Shown here one piece after another: positions 9,258-19,058 of a DNA stretch of 64,000 nucleotides; the stretch's first letter is position 1, and each line of letters opens with the position of its first letter. The stretch lies in NCBI RefSeq assembly GCF_015207605.1, contig NZ_JADEWO010000006.1, forward strand, positions 62,001-126,000, given 5' to 3'. Under the pieces are notes generated by a model that searched no databases, was not told the origin of the DNA, and saw nothing but the letters and a program-made list of their open reading frames with translations. The DNA is from Oculatella sp. LEGE 06141. GTDB lineage: Bacteria > Cyanobacteriota > Cyanobacteriia > Elainellales > Elainellaceae. Made by a program: the position numbers and the translations under genes.

Positions 9258-9896
9258 CTATCCCTGCAATCGTTTATGCAAAAATAGCTGTCGCGGTTGC
9301 CCCAACACCATAGAACTCATGGTTGAGTCGATGCGCTGCAACCGATATCCGGCTTTCATATAAAGTCTTCTAGCTTTGTAGTTATTTTCTAAAACGTGGA
9401 GATATAAGTCTTGATGTCCCCATTCCAGAGCGATTCGTTCGCAGGTCTTCAGTAGCTGTTGTGCAACCCCCTGACGACGGTAATCGGATTGAACCGCCAG
9501 ATTGGATAAATACAAGTGTCGTGAATGATGAGGTTGCCAGAGGTGTTGCGATCGCAGCGAGATTTCGATAGTGCCAGCCAAGTTGTTGACTGCCTGGGTG
9601 GGCATGGGCGAACGGTTGGCTGAAGCAGCGGCGATCGCGACTAAACAAGCATGATGCGGCATTTTCTTCTGCAAGCGGCTACGCAAATCTTCATAGATTC
9701 CCATCCGAAACAGAGGGTATAACCACCCCATCAGTCCGTCTCGATGATGAAAGCTAGCCGCCAATACATCCGTCAGACGCTGTAAATCCTGTTGCCTGAC
9801 GGTTCGGATCAGAAATGGCAATTCTCCAAACGAGCGATGTGTTAAGTCCCACGCCGGGGATGGCGAAGCAAAGACATCGGTGCCAGAAGTAGACAT
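9258..9896 (-). CDS. GNAT family N-acetyltransferase
   Basis: A 212-residue protein. The acetyl-CoA pyrophosphate-binding motif (Q/R-x-x-G-x-A/G) is in SDYRRQGVAQQLLKTCE, preceded by the beta-strand LYLSNLAVQ and followed by LYLHVLENNYKARRLYMKAGY, the usual C-terminal GNAT block. This pattern resembles the cyanobacterial/plastid GNATs that acetylate protein N-termini or lysines; the substrate is not readable from sequence. About 35 residues precede the domain. It lies directly upstream of the SDR gene on the same strand. Confidence 0.85.
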   Translation of the reverse strand: MSTSGTDVFASPSPAWDLTHRSFGELPFLIRTVRQQDLQRLTDVLAASFHHRDGLMGWLYPLFRMGIYEDLRSRLQKKMPHHACLVAIAAASANRSPMPTQAVNNLAGTIEISLRSQHLWQPHHSRHLYLSNLAVQSDYRRQGVAQQLLKTCERIALEWGHQDLYLHVLENNYKARRLYMKAGYRLQRIDSTMSSMVLGQPRQLFLHKRLQG

Positions 9897-10523
9897 AGCA
9901 ATATAAACCTTATTGCCCTTATTTTAGTCCTGAGAAGCGGAGGTGAAAGCTGTATTGAGATAATGGCAGCAAATCTGATGAATGCACCCTTGCAGATAGC
10001 CTATCGTTCCTGACTCATCTTGTTGTTTCGATTGTAATGACAGGTTACATCGTTTTTAAGTTAGGGCATCCTAGACTTGAGCCTCACGTAAACAGCATCT
10101 TAAACGCGATCGCTAGCCGCTCATAGCACTCCAGACATCGAATGACAAAATCTGCCATGCTGCACTTAGCAATCCGTAGTACAAACTGCTTAACTGCCAC
10201 TCGTCACGATGTGAAAGGAAAAAGATACCCCTATGATTGGATAGAACCTCTCTAACCAACTTGGAACGGCACAACGGTTTCATGTCACCAGTCGTTAGAG
10301 TGCAGATCAGGGTGCCAGGGTAATTGCTGAGTGGGTGCATGGCGAGTCGTTTCCTCTCAGGTCAATTTAGCCATAATTTAGCCATATTTAGCCGAGAGAT
10401 GGGCAGGATTTAGGGCAAGATGTTGAATTGCAATCAATTGAGCGATCTTCCCAGGCAACTGGGAGTAGTTCAGATTAAATGGAAATGGCTTTTATCTGAC
10501 TGCCCCCACAGCAGGAGCGGTGC
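9897..10523. promoter_or_regulatory. Intergenic region upstream of cyaC
   Basis: 627 bases between the divergent GNAT gene and cyaC. A 75-codon minus-strand frame (10113-10340) has no family resemblance and no ribosome binding site and is treated as chance. The notable content is the triplet direct repeat at 10366-10394. The cyaC start is preceded by AGGAG. I see no RNA gene. Confidence 0.5.
10366..10394 (+). promoter_or_regulatory. Three phased TTTAGCC(A/G) repeats, Pho-box-like
   Basis: TTTAGCCA at 10366-10373, TTTAGCCA at 10377-10384 and TTTAGCCG at 10387-10394, spaced 11 and 10 bases. Cyanobacterial Pho boxes bound by SphR are 8-base repeats close to YTTAACCW with 3-base gaps; each copy here differs mainly by G for the fifth-position A. 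The third spacing is one base short. It lies about 130 bases upstream of cyaC. Confidence 0.4.
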
Positions 10524-13500
10524 ATGAAATCCTCAAATCACAGTAAACCTAAAATTCTGGTGGTCGATGATGAGCCAGATAACTTGGACTTGCTCTATCG
10601 CACCTTTCATCGCGAGTATAAAGTGCTTAGAGCCGAGAGTGGGCCTGCGGCTTTAGAGATTTTGGCAAGCGAGGGCGAAGTTGCCGTCATCATCTCTGAT
10701 CAGCGTATGCCCTTCATGAGCGGTACAGAGTTTCTGAGCCTTACGGCCACTCAGTATCCAGATATTATTCGTATTATTTTGACTGGCTACACCGATGTTG
10801 GCGATTTGGTTGAAGCAATCAACTCCGGCAAGGTGTTTAAATATGTCACTAAGCCGTGGGATGACGACGAGCTAAAAGCCGTTGTCAGGCAGGCTGTTGA
10901 TACCCACAACGTTCTCAAGACTCGCACTCAAGAACTGCGGCGCACGCTGCGGCAGGAATCGCTGCTGAACGCCGTTACCAACACTATTCGGAGTGCGCTC
11001 AGCTATCGTCAAATTCTACAGACGATTGTTGAAACCGTGGGGCAAATGTTTGAGGCAGACTGCTGCATTCTTCGCCCGTTCCAGGAGGGGCGCATGGAGG
11101 ATGAGCCGTTTGTCTACACCTCTAAAGCATCCAAGATAGAGTCAGCGTTTCCTGACTTCACCACGAATTCAAATCACCTGGCTTATACCGTCTGGGAAAC
11201 ACAGGATGTCCAGGTGATCTACAATGCCCAAACCGATGAGCGGACGGCAGGAGAACAGATTGACCCACAGTTACGCCAGTCCTATCAAACGGCCAACATT
11301 TGCTCCAGTGTGATCGTACCGTTAGTATGCCAGCAAGAGTTGATGGCCGTGCTGGCTCTGCACCAGTGTGAGCAACCTCGCATTTGGCAGGACGACGAAG
11401 TGCAGCTTGTGATTATGGTGGCCGATCAAGCTGCTCTGGCGCTGTCACAGGCTCGCGCCTATGAACAAGTTAGAGCGTTGGCTAAACGAGAAGCGCTAGT
11501 CAACACCATTACGACAGCGATTCGTTCTAGCCTTGATCCCCAGGATATTTTTGCCGCCATCACCCAAAAACTGGGGCAAGCGCTGCGTGCCGATGGCTGT
11601 GCTTTATCCCTCTGGACAGAAGAAGATGAGTTTGTGCAGTGCGTTGGGTTGCATGATGCCACCCGCGAGGATACGGCTCCTAAAAATTCCCTGGTCTTAG
11701 CTACTAGCGATGGTACATCCCCGGTTCATAGCGTCAATGGCGCTAATCCTGCTGCCGTGTTCGAGGAAAGTGGCTCTATTCCCCGTCAACAGTTACCTCA
11801 GTCGTTAGTGCCAATTGACGGCAACCCAGTGTTGCAACGTCTGCTGGCGTTGCAAGCGCCTGTTGTGATCGATGACCTGAGTCGGCATCTAGACCTGAAC
11901 GTTCCCGATTTGCCGTTGCGATCGCCTGCTCGGGCGCTGCTGGTTGTTCCCCTCCTATCCGATGGCAAGATCATTGGCAGTATTTCATTACGACAAATTC
12001 ATGCTCCGCGTCGCTGGCAAGCCAGCGAGGTAGAGTTGGCGCAGGCGGTGGCAGCCCAGGCGGCGATCGCGGTGCAGCAATCGCGACTCTATCAAAAGAC
12101 ACGCCAGCAAGCTGAACAGCTTTTGGAACTCGATCGGCAAAAAACCGAATTCTTCCAGAACGTATCTCACGAATTCCGTACACCTCTCACTCTTACCATT
12201 GGTCCCTTAGAATCAGCCGTCGCGCAGCAACAGGGATTGTCCCACGAGCAATCGGTGATTGCCCTACGCAACTCACGCCGATTACTGCGGCTCGTCAATC
12301 AACTGCTTGACCTGCAACGGTTAGATGCTGGACGGATGCAGCCAAGGTTCCGTCCGTGCAACTTGGTTGAGTTCGTCAGCCAGATCGTTGAGTCGTTTCG
12401 TACCTACTGTGAAAAGAAACAAATCGCGCTCTCTACTAACTTTTCCAACTGTCCCTCTATTTATTTGGACTTAGAGAAATTTGATAAGGTTCTCTATAAT
12501 CTTTTGTCGAACGCCATGAAATTTACGGCGGCAGGCGGCCAAATTGAAGTTGCCGTTTTTCCTGCTGGCGATCACTGCCTGTTGCAAATTAGTGATACCG
12601 GAATTGGCATTCGTCCCGATCAGGTTCCTCACCTGTTTGAACGGTTCCGGCAGGCCGATGGCTCTGCCAATCGCAGTTATGAGGGGAGCGGGCTGGGTCT
12701 GGCTCTGGTTAAGGAGTTAGTAGAGTTGCACAGCGGCAAAATTACTGTAGAGTCTGCCTATGGTCAAGGCACTACTTTTACCGTTTGGCTCCAGGCGGGA
12801 ACGCTGCATCTGCCCGCCGGACAGGTCATTGAGATTCCAGCGGAGATTGAACACAGTCGGGCGTTTGTAGAATTGGCAGACGTTGAAACCGAACTGTCTC
12901 AGATGCAAGAAGCGCTGCCGGAACAGTCAGACGTTCCTGCCTTTAACCTTTCCCCAACCATGCCCTCGGTCGTCAGCCTGCCCAAAACGACTGCCGAAAT
13001 ACTGGTGGTCGATGACAATGCCGATCTGCGGAATTACGTGGCCAGGGTGTTGCAACAGGCAGGCTATCAGGTTCGAACGGCACGAAATGGAGCGGATGGG
13101 TTTCAAATCGCACAGTCGCGCCGTCCTCACCTGGTGGTAACTGATTTGATGATGCCGCTGGTGTCTGGGTTGGAAATGATCCAGATGATTCGGCAGGATG
13201 AAGCCCTGAGGGGAATTCCCATCGTATTGTTAACAGCCAAAGCGGATGAAGATACGCGAATTGAAGGAGCAGAAAGTGGGGCTGATGCCTATTTGTCAAA
13301 ACCGTTTAACGACCGCGAACTGTTGGCTGAAGTTCGCAACTTACTGGCGTTGAAAGAAAACGAACGAAAAGTTCAAGAACTCAACACCTATCTCACTGAA
13401 TCGGTACTGAAGCGGTTCCTGCCCCCCGCGTTGGTTACTAAAGCGGCCAGAGGCGAACTATCGCTTGATCTGCGTCCAGAACCCCGGATGATTACGGTGT

Positions 13501-14081
13501 TGTTCAGCGACATTATTGGGTTTACGCAGTTATCCAATACCCTGCGATCGCGCCGGGTATCTGAACTGTTGAATGAATATTTAGCTGAAATGACCCACGC
13601 CATTTTCGATAATGGCGGCACCGTAGATAAATTTATGGGAGATGCTATTTTAGCCATCTTTGGGGCACCTGAAGAAATTAGCCCCAATGAACAGGTTCGT
13701 CGGGCGATCGCCGCTGCACGGCAAATGTATCGTTCGCTGGCAAAGCTGAATGAACGCTGGCAGGCTCAGGGGATCAACGAAGTTCAGTTCCGGTGTGGTA
13801 TCCACCAGGGCACTGCCGTTGTTGGTATGTTCGGTGGAGCCGAACGAGCCGATTACACTGCGATCGGGCCAAGCGTTAACATTGCCGCCCGGATTCAGGA
13901 AGCAGCAGAGCCAAACTCGATTCTGGTATCTGCTGCCGTTGCAGATTACCTGGAGCTAGAAGAAGAGAGTATTACCAAATTTAGCCCACTCAAACTAAAA
14001 GGGGTTGATGAAACCGTACTCACTTTCTGCATTCATCCCGACCCGGAAGCCCAGTCGCAAGTCTCGCTTGGCTCCTCCTGA
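10524..14081 (+). CDS. cyaC: CyaC-type hybrid sensor kinase / adenylate cyclase
   Basis: A 1185-residue signalling protein that should make cAMP under two-component control. Order: receiver 1 (residues 10-125, acceptor D59); two GAF-like sensor regions (about 150-315 and 330-520); HisKA with H549 in SHEFRTPLT; HATPase with NLLSNAMKF, DTGIGI and GSGLGLAL; receiver 2 (about 860-975, acceptor D874); a short signalling helix; and a class III cyclase (about 985-1170). The cyclase keeps both metal Asp residues (D996 in FSDIIGFT, and GDA) and the ATP-selecting Lys (TVDKFMGD). This is the arrangement of CyaC in Arthrospira and Anabaena, here with two GAF regions. No transmembrane segment. SD AGGAG precedes the ATG. 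Confidence 0.92.
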   Translation: MKSSNHSKPKILVVDDEPDNLDLLYRTFHREYKVLRAESGPAALEILASEGEVAVIISDQRMPFMSGTEFLSLTATQYPDIIRIILTGYTDVGDLVEAINSGKVFKYVTKPWDDDELKAVVRQAVDTHNVLKTRTQELRRTLRQESLLNAVTNTIRSALSYRQILQTIVETVGQMFEADCCILRPFQEGRMEDEPFVYTSKASKIESAFPDFTTNSNHLAYTVWETQDVQVIYNAQTDERTAGEQIDPQLRQSYQTANICSSVIVPLVCQQELMAVLALHQCEQPRIWQDDEVQLVIMVADQAALALSQARAYEQVRALAKREALVNTITTAIRSSLDPQDIFAAITQKLGQALRADGCALSLWTEEDEFVQCVGLHDATREDTAPKNSLVLATSDGTSPVHSVNGANPAAVFEESGSIPRQQLPQSLVPIDGNPVLQRLLALQAPVVIDDLSRHLDLNVPDLPLRSPARALLVVPLLSDGKIIGSISLRQIHAPRRWQASEVELAQAVAAQAAIAVQQSRLYQKTRQQAEQLLELDRQKTEFFQNVSHEFRTPLTLTIGPLESAVAQQQGLSHEQSVIALRNSRRLLRLVNQLLDLQRLDAGRMQPRFRPCNLVEFVSQIVESFRTYCEKKQIALSTNFSNCPSIYLDLEKFDKVLYNLLSNAMKFTAAGGQIEVAVFPAGDHCLLQISDTGIGIRPDQVPHLFERFRQADGSANRSYEGSGLGLALVKELVELHSGKITVESAYGQGTTFTVWLQAGTLHLPAGQVIEIPAEIEHSRAFVELADVETELSQMQEALPEQSDVPAFNLSPTMPSVVSLPKTTAEILVVDDNADLRNYVARVLQQAGYQVRTARNGADGFQIAQSRRPHLVVTDLMMPLVSGLEMIQMIRQDEALRGIPIVLLTAKADEDTRIEGAESGADAYLSKPFNDRELLAEVRNLLALKENERKVQELNTYLTESVLKRFLPPALVTKAARGELSLDLRPEPRMITVLFSDIIGFTQLSNTLRSRRVSELLNEYLAEMTHAIFDNGGTVDKFMGDAILAIFGAPEEISPNEQVRRAIAAARQMYRSLAKLNERWQAQGINEVQFRCGIHQGTAVVGMFGGAERADYTAIGPSVNIAARIQEAAEPNSILVSAAVADYLELEEESITKFSPLKLKGVDETVLTFCIHPDPEAQSQVSLGSS

Positions 14082-14253
14082 GCAAAGTGCCGACCAGGGT
14101 AGCATCCTATACTAATACCCAGGTAGAGATTCCCGCACTGCAAGCAGAATGCAAGCTAGATTACAATAATGGCTAACGGCAGAGCTAAAGACGCTCTGTT
14201 AGTCCTACATTTTTGTAGGTGTCCGCATAAGCATTCCACAAAGCAAAAGAGCG

Positions 14254-14577
14254 ATGGGATTCTTCGACTCCGATATTGTTCAGCAAGAAGCCAAGCAGCT
14301 ATTTGAGGACTACCAGTCTCTCATGGAATTAGGCAATGGCTATGGTAAGTTCGATCGCGAAGGTAAAAAGCTGTTCATTGAAAAAATGGAAGAAATGATG
14401 GAGCGCTACCGCATCTTTATGAAGCGGTTTGAGCTATCCGAAGATTTCATGGCGCAGATGACCGTTGAACAGCTAAAAACGCAGCTTGGTCAGTTTGGGA
14501 TCACGCCACAGCAGATGTTTGACCAGATGCACTACACCTTGGAGCGGATGAAGGCTGACGTTGAAAGTCAGTCTTAG
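14254..14577 (+). CDS. DUF1825 family protein
   Basis: A 107-residue, helix-rich, soluble protein with the cyanobacteria-restricted DUF1825 pattern: MGFFDSDIVQQEAKQLFEDY at the N-terminus, then KLFIEKMEEMMERYRIFMKR and QMTVEQLKTQLGQFGITP. Function unknown. Found in nearly all cyanobacteria, suggesting a basic role. The 172-base gap from cyaC holds two small hairpins (about 14172-14202 and CCTACATTTTTGTAGG around 14204-14219), which may end the cyaC transcript, so it is probably transcribed separately. Confidence 0.88.
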   Translation: MGFFDSDIVQQEAKQLFEDYQSLMELGNGYGKFDREGKKLFIEKMEEMMERYRIFMKRFELSEDFMAQMTVEQLKTQLGQFGITPQQMFDQMHYTLERMKADVESQS

Positions 14578-14744
14578 CACTCATTCAGGCTCGTTAGGCA
14601 ATTCCAGATCGCTACGTTGATTTAGATTTGAACGCCGATCGAGTGCAGTGTTGGCTCGTTGATTTTTGTCGAGGCGATCGCAACTCACGGCAACCCCAAA
14701 TTTACTGGGCACCCTGTTGACTGAAGCAGCTTACTTCTGCAAGG

Positions 14745-16673
14745 TTAAGGACGGGGGAAATCGGACATGGGACGGAACCGTTCAACGGGTACGCCATTCA
14801 GCGCTTGATCCATAAAGTCTTTCCAAATAGGAGCAACATAGCCACCCCCTGTGGCTCCAACGCCGAGCGGGCGGTAATCATCGTTGCCAATCCATACCGC
14901 TACCGAGAGCTGCGGCACATACCCTACAAACCAGATGTCTCGCTCTGAGCTGGTTGTACCAGTTTTACCGGCTGCGGGACGATTGAGCCTGGCAGCGGTT
15001 CCCGTTCCACGGGTAATAACCCCTTGCAGCACATCATTCAGTGCCGCTACAGCCCACGGATCAAGAACCAGTTGAGGCTGAGGTGTATTGTCTAATAGAA
15101 CTCGTCCTGTCGTATCCGCTACTTGAACAATCACGGTCGTTTCAGATTGCCACCCGCCGCTGGCAAAAGTAGCGTAGGCCGCGGCCATTTCTAGTGGGGT
15201 TAAGTCTACAGAACCTAATGGCAGTGAGGTCACTGGTTCAATGGGGCTGGAGATGCCCAGGATACGGCAGACTTCAATGACTCGACTGATGCCGATCGCC
15301 TGTCCCAGCTTGATCGCAGGCACATTCCGAGATTGCTCTAAAGCCGCGCGAATTGGCATCGGGCCTCGGAAGCTACCGTCATAGTTCTGGGGAGAATAAC
15401 TCTTATAACCATCGGGGTAGCTAACGGGGCTGTCGTTCACGGTTGAATCTGGACTGTATTTACCAGATGCAAAAGCTGCATAGTACACAAACGGTTTGAA
15501 GGCAGAACCAGGTTGCCGCATCGCTTGAATAGCGCGGTTGTACTGGCTGGAGTCGTAATCAACGCCTCCCACCATTGCCTTAACAAAGTGAGTTCTAGGA
15601 TCAACGGCGACTAGAGAGATCTGATCGGCTCTTAAACCGCGACGGCGGATGGTTTGATATCCGCGCCTCACGGTTTCTTCTGCGATGCGCTGTAGGTTGA
15701 GATCGACAGTGGTTTGGACGCGCATTCCACCCTTCAGTACCGCATCTGAGCCAAACCGATCGTTCAACTCAGCCACAACCGCTTCGGTGATATAGGGAGC
15801 TTTACTTTGTTGGAATGAAGTCACCTGACCGAGGCGAATAGGCTGCTTGCGGGCGGCGTCTGCTTCTTCGGGCGTAATCCACTGCAACCGTAGCATCCGA
15901 TCTAAAACGACGGCTTGCCGTTGCTTCGCCACCTGATAATCCACAAATGGGCTATAGTTTTCTGGCGCTTGAATTAGCCCCGACATCATAGCCGACTCCG
16001 CTAGCGTCAATTCAGAGGCTCGTTTGTTGAAGTAACTTTCAGATGAGGTTTCAACGCCATAGGTGTTATGCCCCCAATAGACCTGATTTAGATACATCTC
16101 TAAAATCTGGTCTTTGGTGAAGATTTGTTCTAAACGAAGGGCTAAAACGGCCTCTGCCACTTTACGGCTGAACGATCGCTCTGGTGTGAGAAATAGGTTC
16201 TTTACCAACTGCATTGTCAGCGTTGAACCGCCTTCAACCGTTTGTCCCTCTTCCAGGTTGCTCAACAATGCCCGGATCACGCTCGTCGGGTTAACGCCAT
16301 GATGAAAGTAAAAATTGCTGTCTTCGATCGCAATGACGGCTCGCTTCAGTTGCGGCGAAATTTCGTTGAGGTCAACCACTTCCCGGTTAACCTCATCGTG
16401 CATGCTGTCTAGCAATGTTCCGTTTACGTCATAAACGTAACTGGTTTGGGCGGGACTGTAGTTACGCAGCACTCGCACATCAGGCAGGTTACGAAAACTG
16501 ACCGCCAACCCTACCAAGCCTCCGGCAACCACTGAACTGGAAAGCATAGTGATACCAAGGATGGTTCCTGCTGTCACCTTTCCAACGGCTTGCACGAACT
16601 GAAAAATAGGAGTCAGTTCCTCTATCTGTTTGCGGTGGGGGGGTTGCTTTTCTCTGGCAGTATTGGACGACAC
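14745..16673 (-). CDS. Class A penicillin-binding protein (PBP1a type)
   Basis: Bifunctional peptidoglycan synthase, 642 residues. One N-terminal membrane helix (about 35-60) anchors it; the rest is periplasmic. Glycosyltransferase family 51 domain (about 85-260): catalytic E117 in AIEDSNFYFHHG, plus EGGSTLTMQLVKN. Transpeptidase domain (about 350-620): nucleophile S390 in the SxxK motif SAFK, SRN motif in EQSRNVPA, and KTG motif in AAGKTGTTSS. The start is a GTG. It is a monocistron between the convergent DUF1825 gene and the divergent tyrS. Cyanobacteria carry several class A PBPs; which paralogue this is cannot be decided. Confidence 0.95.
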   Translation of the reverse strand: MSSNTAREKQPPHRKQIEELTPIFQFVQAVGKVTAGTILGITMLSSSVVAGGLVGLAVSFRNLPDVRVLRNYSPAQTSYVYDVNGTLLDSMHDEVNREVVDLNEISPQLKRAVIAIEDSNFYFHHGVNPTSVIRALLSNLEEGQTVEGGSTLTMQLVKNLFLTPERSFSRKVAEAVLALRLEQIFTKDQILEMYLNQVYWGHNTYGVETSSESYFNKRASELTLAESAMMSGLIQAPENYSPFVDYQVAKQRQAVVLDRMLRLQWITPEEADAARKQPIRLGQVTSFQQSKAPYITEAVVAELNDRFGSDAVLKGGMRVQTTVDLNLQRIAEETVRRGYQTIRRRGLRADQISLVAVDPRTHFVKAMVGGVDYDSSQYNRAIQAMRQPGSAFKPFVYYAAFASGKYSPDSTVNDSPVSYPDGYKSYSPQNYDGSFRGPMPIRAALEQSRNVPAIKLGQAIGISRVIEVCRILGISSPIEPVTSLPLGSVDLTPLEMAAAYATFASGGWQSETTVIVQVADTTGRVLLDNTPQPQLVLDPWAVAALNDVLQGVITRGTGTAARLNRPAAGKTGTTSSERDIWFVGYVPQLSVAVWIGNDDYRPLGVGATGGGYVAPIWKDFMDQALNGVPVERFRPMSDFPRP

Positions 16674-17011
16674 AGCTGTTCTAGTTCCTTAAGAAGTTTC
16701 AGCGAAGTGCACCGAGTGGGAATGTAGATCTTAATAGGGTTGTTAACTCAAAGGATCATCCTACGGAAGAGCGATTAAGTCGAGTTAACCATCAATATTA
16801 AGCAGATATTGAACCCCGATCTACCTCATTAATGCCCAAATGGTTCCCAAATGTTGAAGATGGCTTAAGCCATTCCGCACGAAATTTTGAATTGGGGCGG
16901 TCTACCTGTGACAAGTTTTTGCAATTATAGTAGGTTGGTTGCCTGATGCTGAAACCAGCATTGAAAGCATGATCGGTAAGTGTAGCGAATCGAACTGGAT
17001 ATCTGCCAAGC
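16674..17011. promoter_or_regulatory. Intergenic region between PBP and tyrS
   Basis: 338 bases between divergent genes. A 71-codon minus-strand frame (16798-17013) is judged chance. It should hold both promoters. I see no T-box-like structure or other strong signal ahead of tyrS. Confidence 0.4.
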
Positions 17012-18244
17012 ATGGCTCTTGATCACTCATCAAACTTAACGCCTTCTCTGGATTGGCTGTACCGGGGAACTAGCGAGATTTTTCCGCACCAGCCTGATTC
17101 GCAAGATCCCAATGAACAGTTAGCGGCTCGGCTTGTCCAGGCCGACAAACCGCTACGGGTGAAACTGGGGATCGACCCTACGGGAACGGACATTCATCTG
17201 GGTCATAGTATTGTTTTCCGTAAGTTGCGGGCATTTCAGGATGCAGGACATACTGCTGTTCTGATTATTGGAGATTTTACCGCTCGCATTGGTGATCCAA
17301 CTGGAAAATCGGAGGTGCGGCGACAGCTCACTGAAGCGGACGTGCGGCAAAACGCCCAAACCTATCTTGAGCAAGTTCGCCCGATTTTGGATTTTGACAC
17401 GCCTGGCCGACTAGAAATTCGTTACAACTCGGAGTGGCTTTCAGCGCTTGATCTGGCGAAAATCTTAGAGCTGTTGTCTACGATGACCGTAGGGCAAATG
17501 CTGGCAAAAGAAGGATTTGCCGAGCGCTATAGAAAGGAGAACCCAATTTACCTGCATGAGTTCCTGTATCCACTGATGCAGGGGTATGACTCGGTGGCTG
17601 TCGAGGCTGATGTGGAGCTGGGTGGAACCGACCAGAAGTTTAATATTGCAGTAGGGCGAGACTTACAGCGTCATTTTAAGCTGAAGCCTCAGTTCGGGTT
17701 ACTGTTACCGATTTTAATTGGCACAGACGGTGTACAGAAGATGTCGAAATCGCTGGGCAACTATGTTGGGCTGGGGGAAGATGCCCTATCAATGTACTCC
17801 AAGCTGGAAAAGGTGGCAGATAGCCAGATCGAGTCGTACTTTGAGCTGCTGACCAATTTGCCAATGGATCAATTGCCAGAGAATCCGCGCGATCGCCAAA
17901 AGCTGTTAGCGTTAACCATTGTTACCCAGTTACGCGGCGAAGACGCTGCCAGCGACGCTCAAAAAGCGGCTCTCACTCTGGTGCAAGGGGATGCTAAGCA
18001 GGCCGATGCTGTCCCAGAATTTTCGCTAGAAACAATTCAGTTTCCCGCCAAGCTGTTCTACGTTCTCAATGCCAGCGGGTTGTGTGCCAGCAGTTCGGAA
18101 GCGAGACGGCAGATTCAAGGGGGAGCGGTGCGGTTAGATGGCGATCGCATCCAGGACACCAACCTCAGCTTTGAAACCCCCACCGATTTGAAAGGCAAGG
18201 TGTTGCAAGTGGGAAAAAACAAATTCGTGCGGCTGGTAATGTAA
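17012..18244 (+). CDS. tyrS: Tyrosyl-tRNA synthetase
   Basis: Charges tRNA-Tyr. 410 residues. Class I signatures are HLGHS (HIGH variant, in [15 protein letters not shown]) and KMSKS (in QKMSKSLGN). The catalytic Rossmann core is followed by a C-terminal S4 RNA-binding domain (about 345-405: [20 protein letters not shown]). The loop after the first signature ([18 protein letters not shown]) is typical of the TyrZ-type bacterial enzyme. pyrF follows after 77 bases on the same strand. Confidence 0.97.
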   Translation: MALDHSSNLTPSLDWLYRGTSEIFPHQPDSQDPNEQLAARLVQADKPLRVKLGIDPTGTDIHLGHSIVFRKLRAFQDAGHTAVLIIGDFTARIGDPTGKSEVRRQLTEADVRQNAQTYLEQVRPILDFDTPGRLEIRYNSEWLSALDLAKILELLSTMTVGQMLAKEGFAERYRKENPIYLHEFLYPLMQGYDSVAVEADVELGGTDQKFNIAVGRDLQRHFKLKPQFGLLLPILIGTDGVQKMSKSLGNYVGLGEDALSMYSKLEKVADSQIESYFELLTNLPMDQLPENPRDRQKLLALTIVTQLRGEDAASDAQKAALTLVQGDAKQADAVPEFSLETIQFPAKLFYVLNASGLCASSSEARRQIQGGAVRLDGDRIQDTNLSFETPTDLKGKVLQVGKNKFVRLVM

Positions 18245-18321
18245 CCTACGTCTCCTTCATCCCACTTGCTCAATCAGCTCGCTGCTCTCTACCCTTACTT
18301 TCCTTTATCTTTTAAAGTTCA

Positions 18322-19044
18322 ATGCCTTCTCCTTCTAGCCACATCATTGTGCCTTTAGACGTTCCAAGTGAGGATGAAGCCGTTGCGTTGATCGATCGCC
18401 TCCCCGATGTCACTTTCTGGAAAGTGGGGTTGGAACTGTTTGTCAGCAGTGGCCCCAACCTTCTTCAACAGCTCAAAGCGCGGCAGAAACGAATTTTTTT
18501 AGATCTCAAGTTTCACGATATTCCCAACACAATGGCAGGGGCTTGCCGTGCCGCAGGGAAATATGGGGTTGATTTACTCACCGTTCATGCCACGGCTGGC
18601 CAGGAAGCGTTAGAAGCAGCTCATGCCGCTGCCAAGCAGGGTGCGGCGGCCAGCGAACAGGCTGCCCCCAATGTGATTGCCATTACTCTGCTCACCAGCC
18701 TCACCTCACGCTCCCTGGCCTTTGAACTCAAGATTCCGTTGGAGTTGCCAGAGTATGCCTTGCAAATGGCCTTACTGGCACAAGAGAGTGGCCTGTCCGG
18801 TGCGGTTTGCTCACCCCAAGAAGTGGCTCAGTTGAGGCAGGTGTGCGGCGATCGATTTTTGTTAGTCTGTCCAGGGGTGCGGCCTACATGGGCAGAGACA
18901 GGCGATCAGCGGCGATCGCTCACCCCAGCGCAAGCATTGCAAGCTGGTGCCGATTATCTGGTGATTGGTCGCCCTATCACGGCATCGGCCGATCCAGTTG
19001 CAGCCTTTCAGCGCATCTGCGATGAATTGGCCGCTGTTGTATAG
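18322..19044 (+). CDS. pyrF: Orotidine 5'-phosphate decarboxylase
   Basis: Last step of UMP synthesis: OMP to UMP plus CO2. 240 residues, a TIM barrel. The signature catalytic block [14 protein letters not shown] (around residue 61) carries the Asp-Lys-Asp network; the phosphate-binding end [13 protein letters not shown] is also present. It sits between tyrS and a secreted unknown encoded 14 bases downstream, so the three may form a short transcription unit. Confidence 0.97.
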   Translation: MPSPSSHIIVPLDVPSEDEAVALIDRLPDVTFWKVGLELFVSSGPNLLQQLKARQKRIFLDLKFHDIPNTMAGACRAAGKYGVDLLTVHATAGQEALEAAHAAAKQGAAASEQAAPNVIAITLLTSLTSRSLAFELKIPLELPEYALQMALLAQESGLSGAVCSPQEVAQLRQVCGDRFLLVCPGVRPTWAETGDQRRSLTPAQALQAGADYLVIGRPITASADPVAAFQRICDELAAVV

Positions 19045-19058
19045 ATCAGGACGGTAGT

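Noticed and set aside
10113-10340. 75-codon minus-strand frame upstream of cyaC
   Set aside because: No Shine-Dalgarno, no family resemblance, no hydrophobic or domain pattern.
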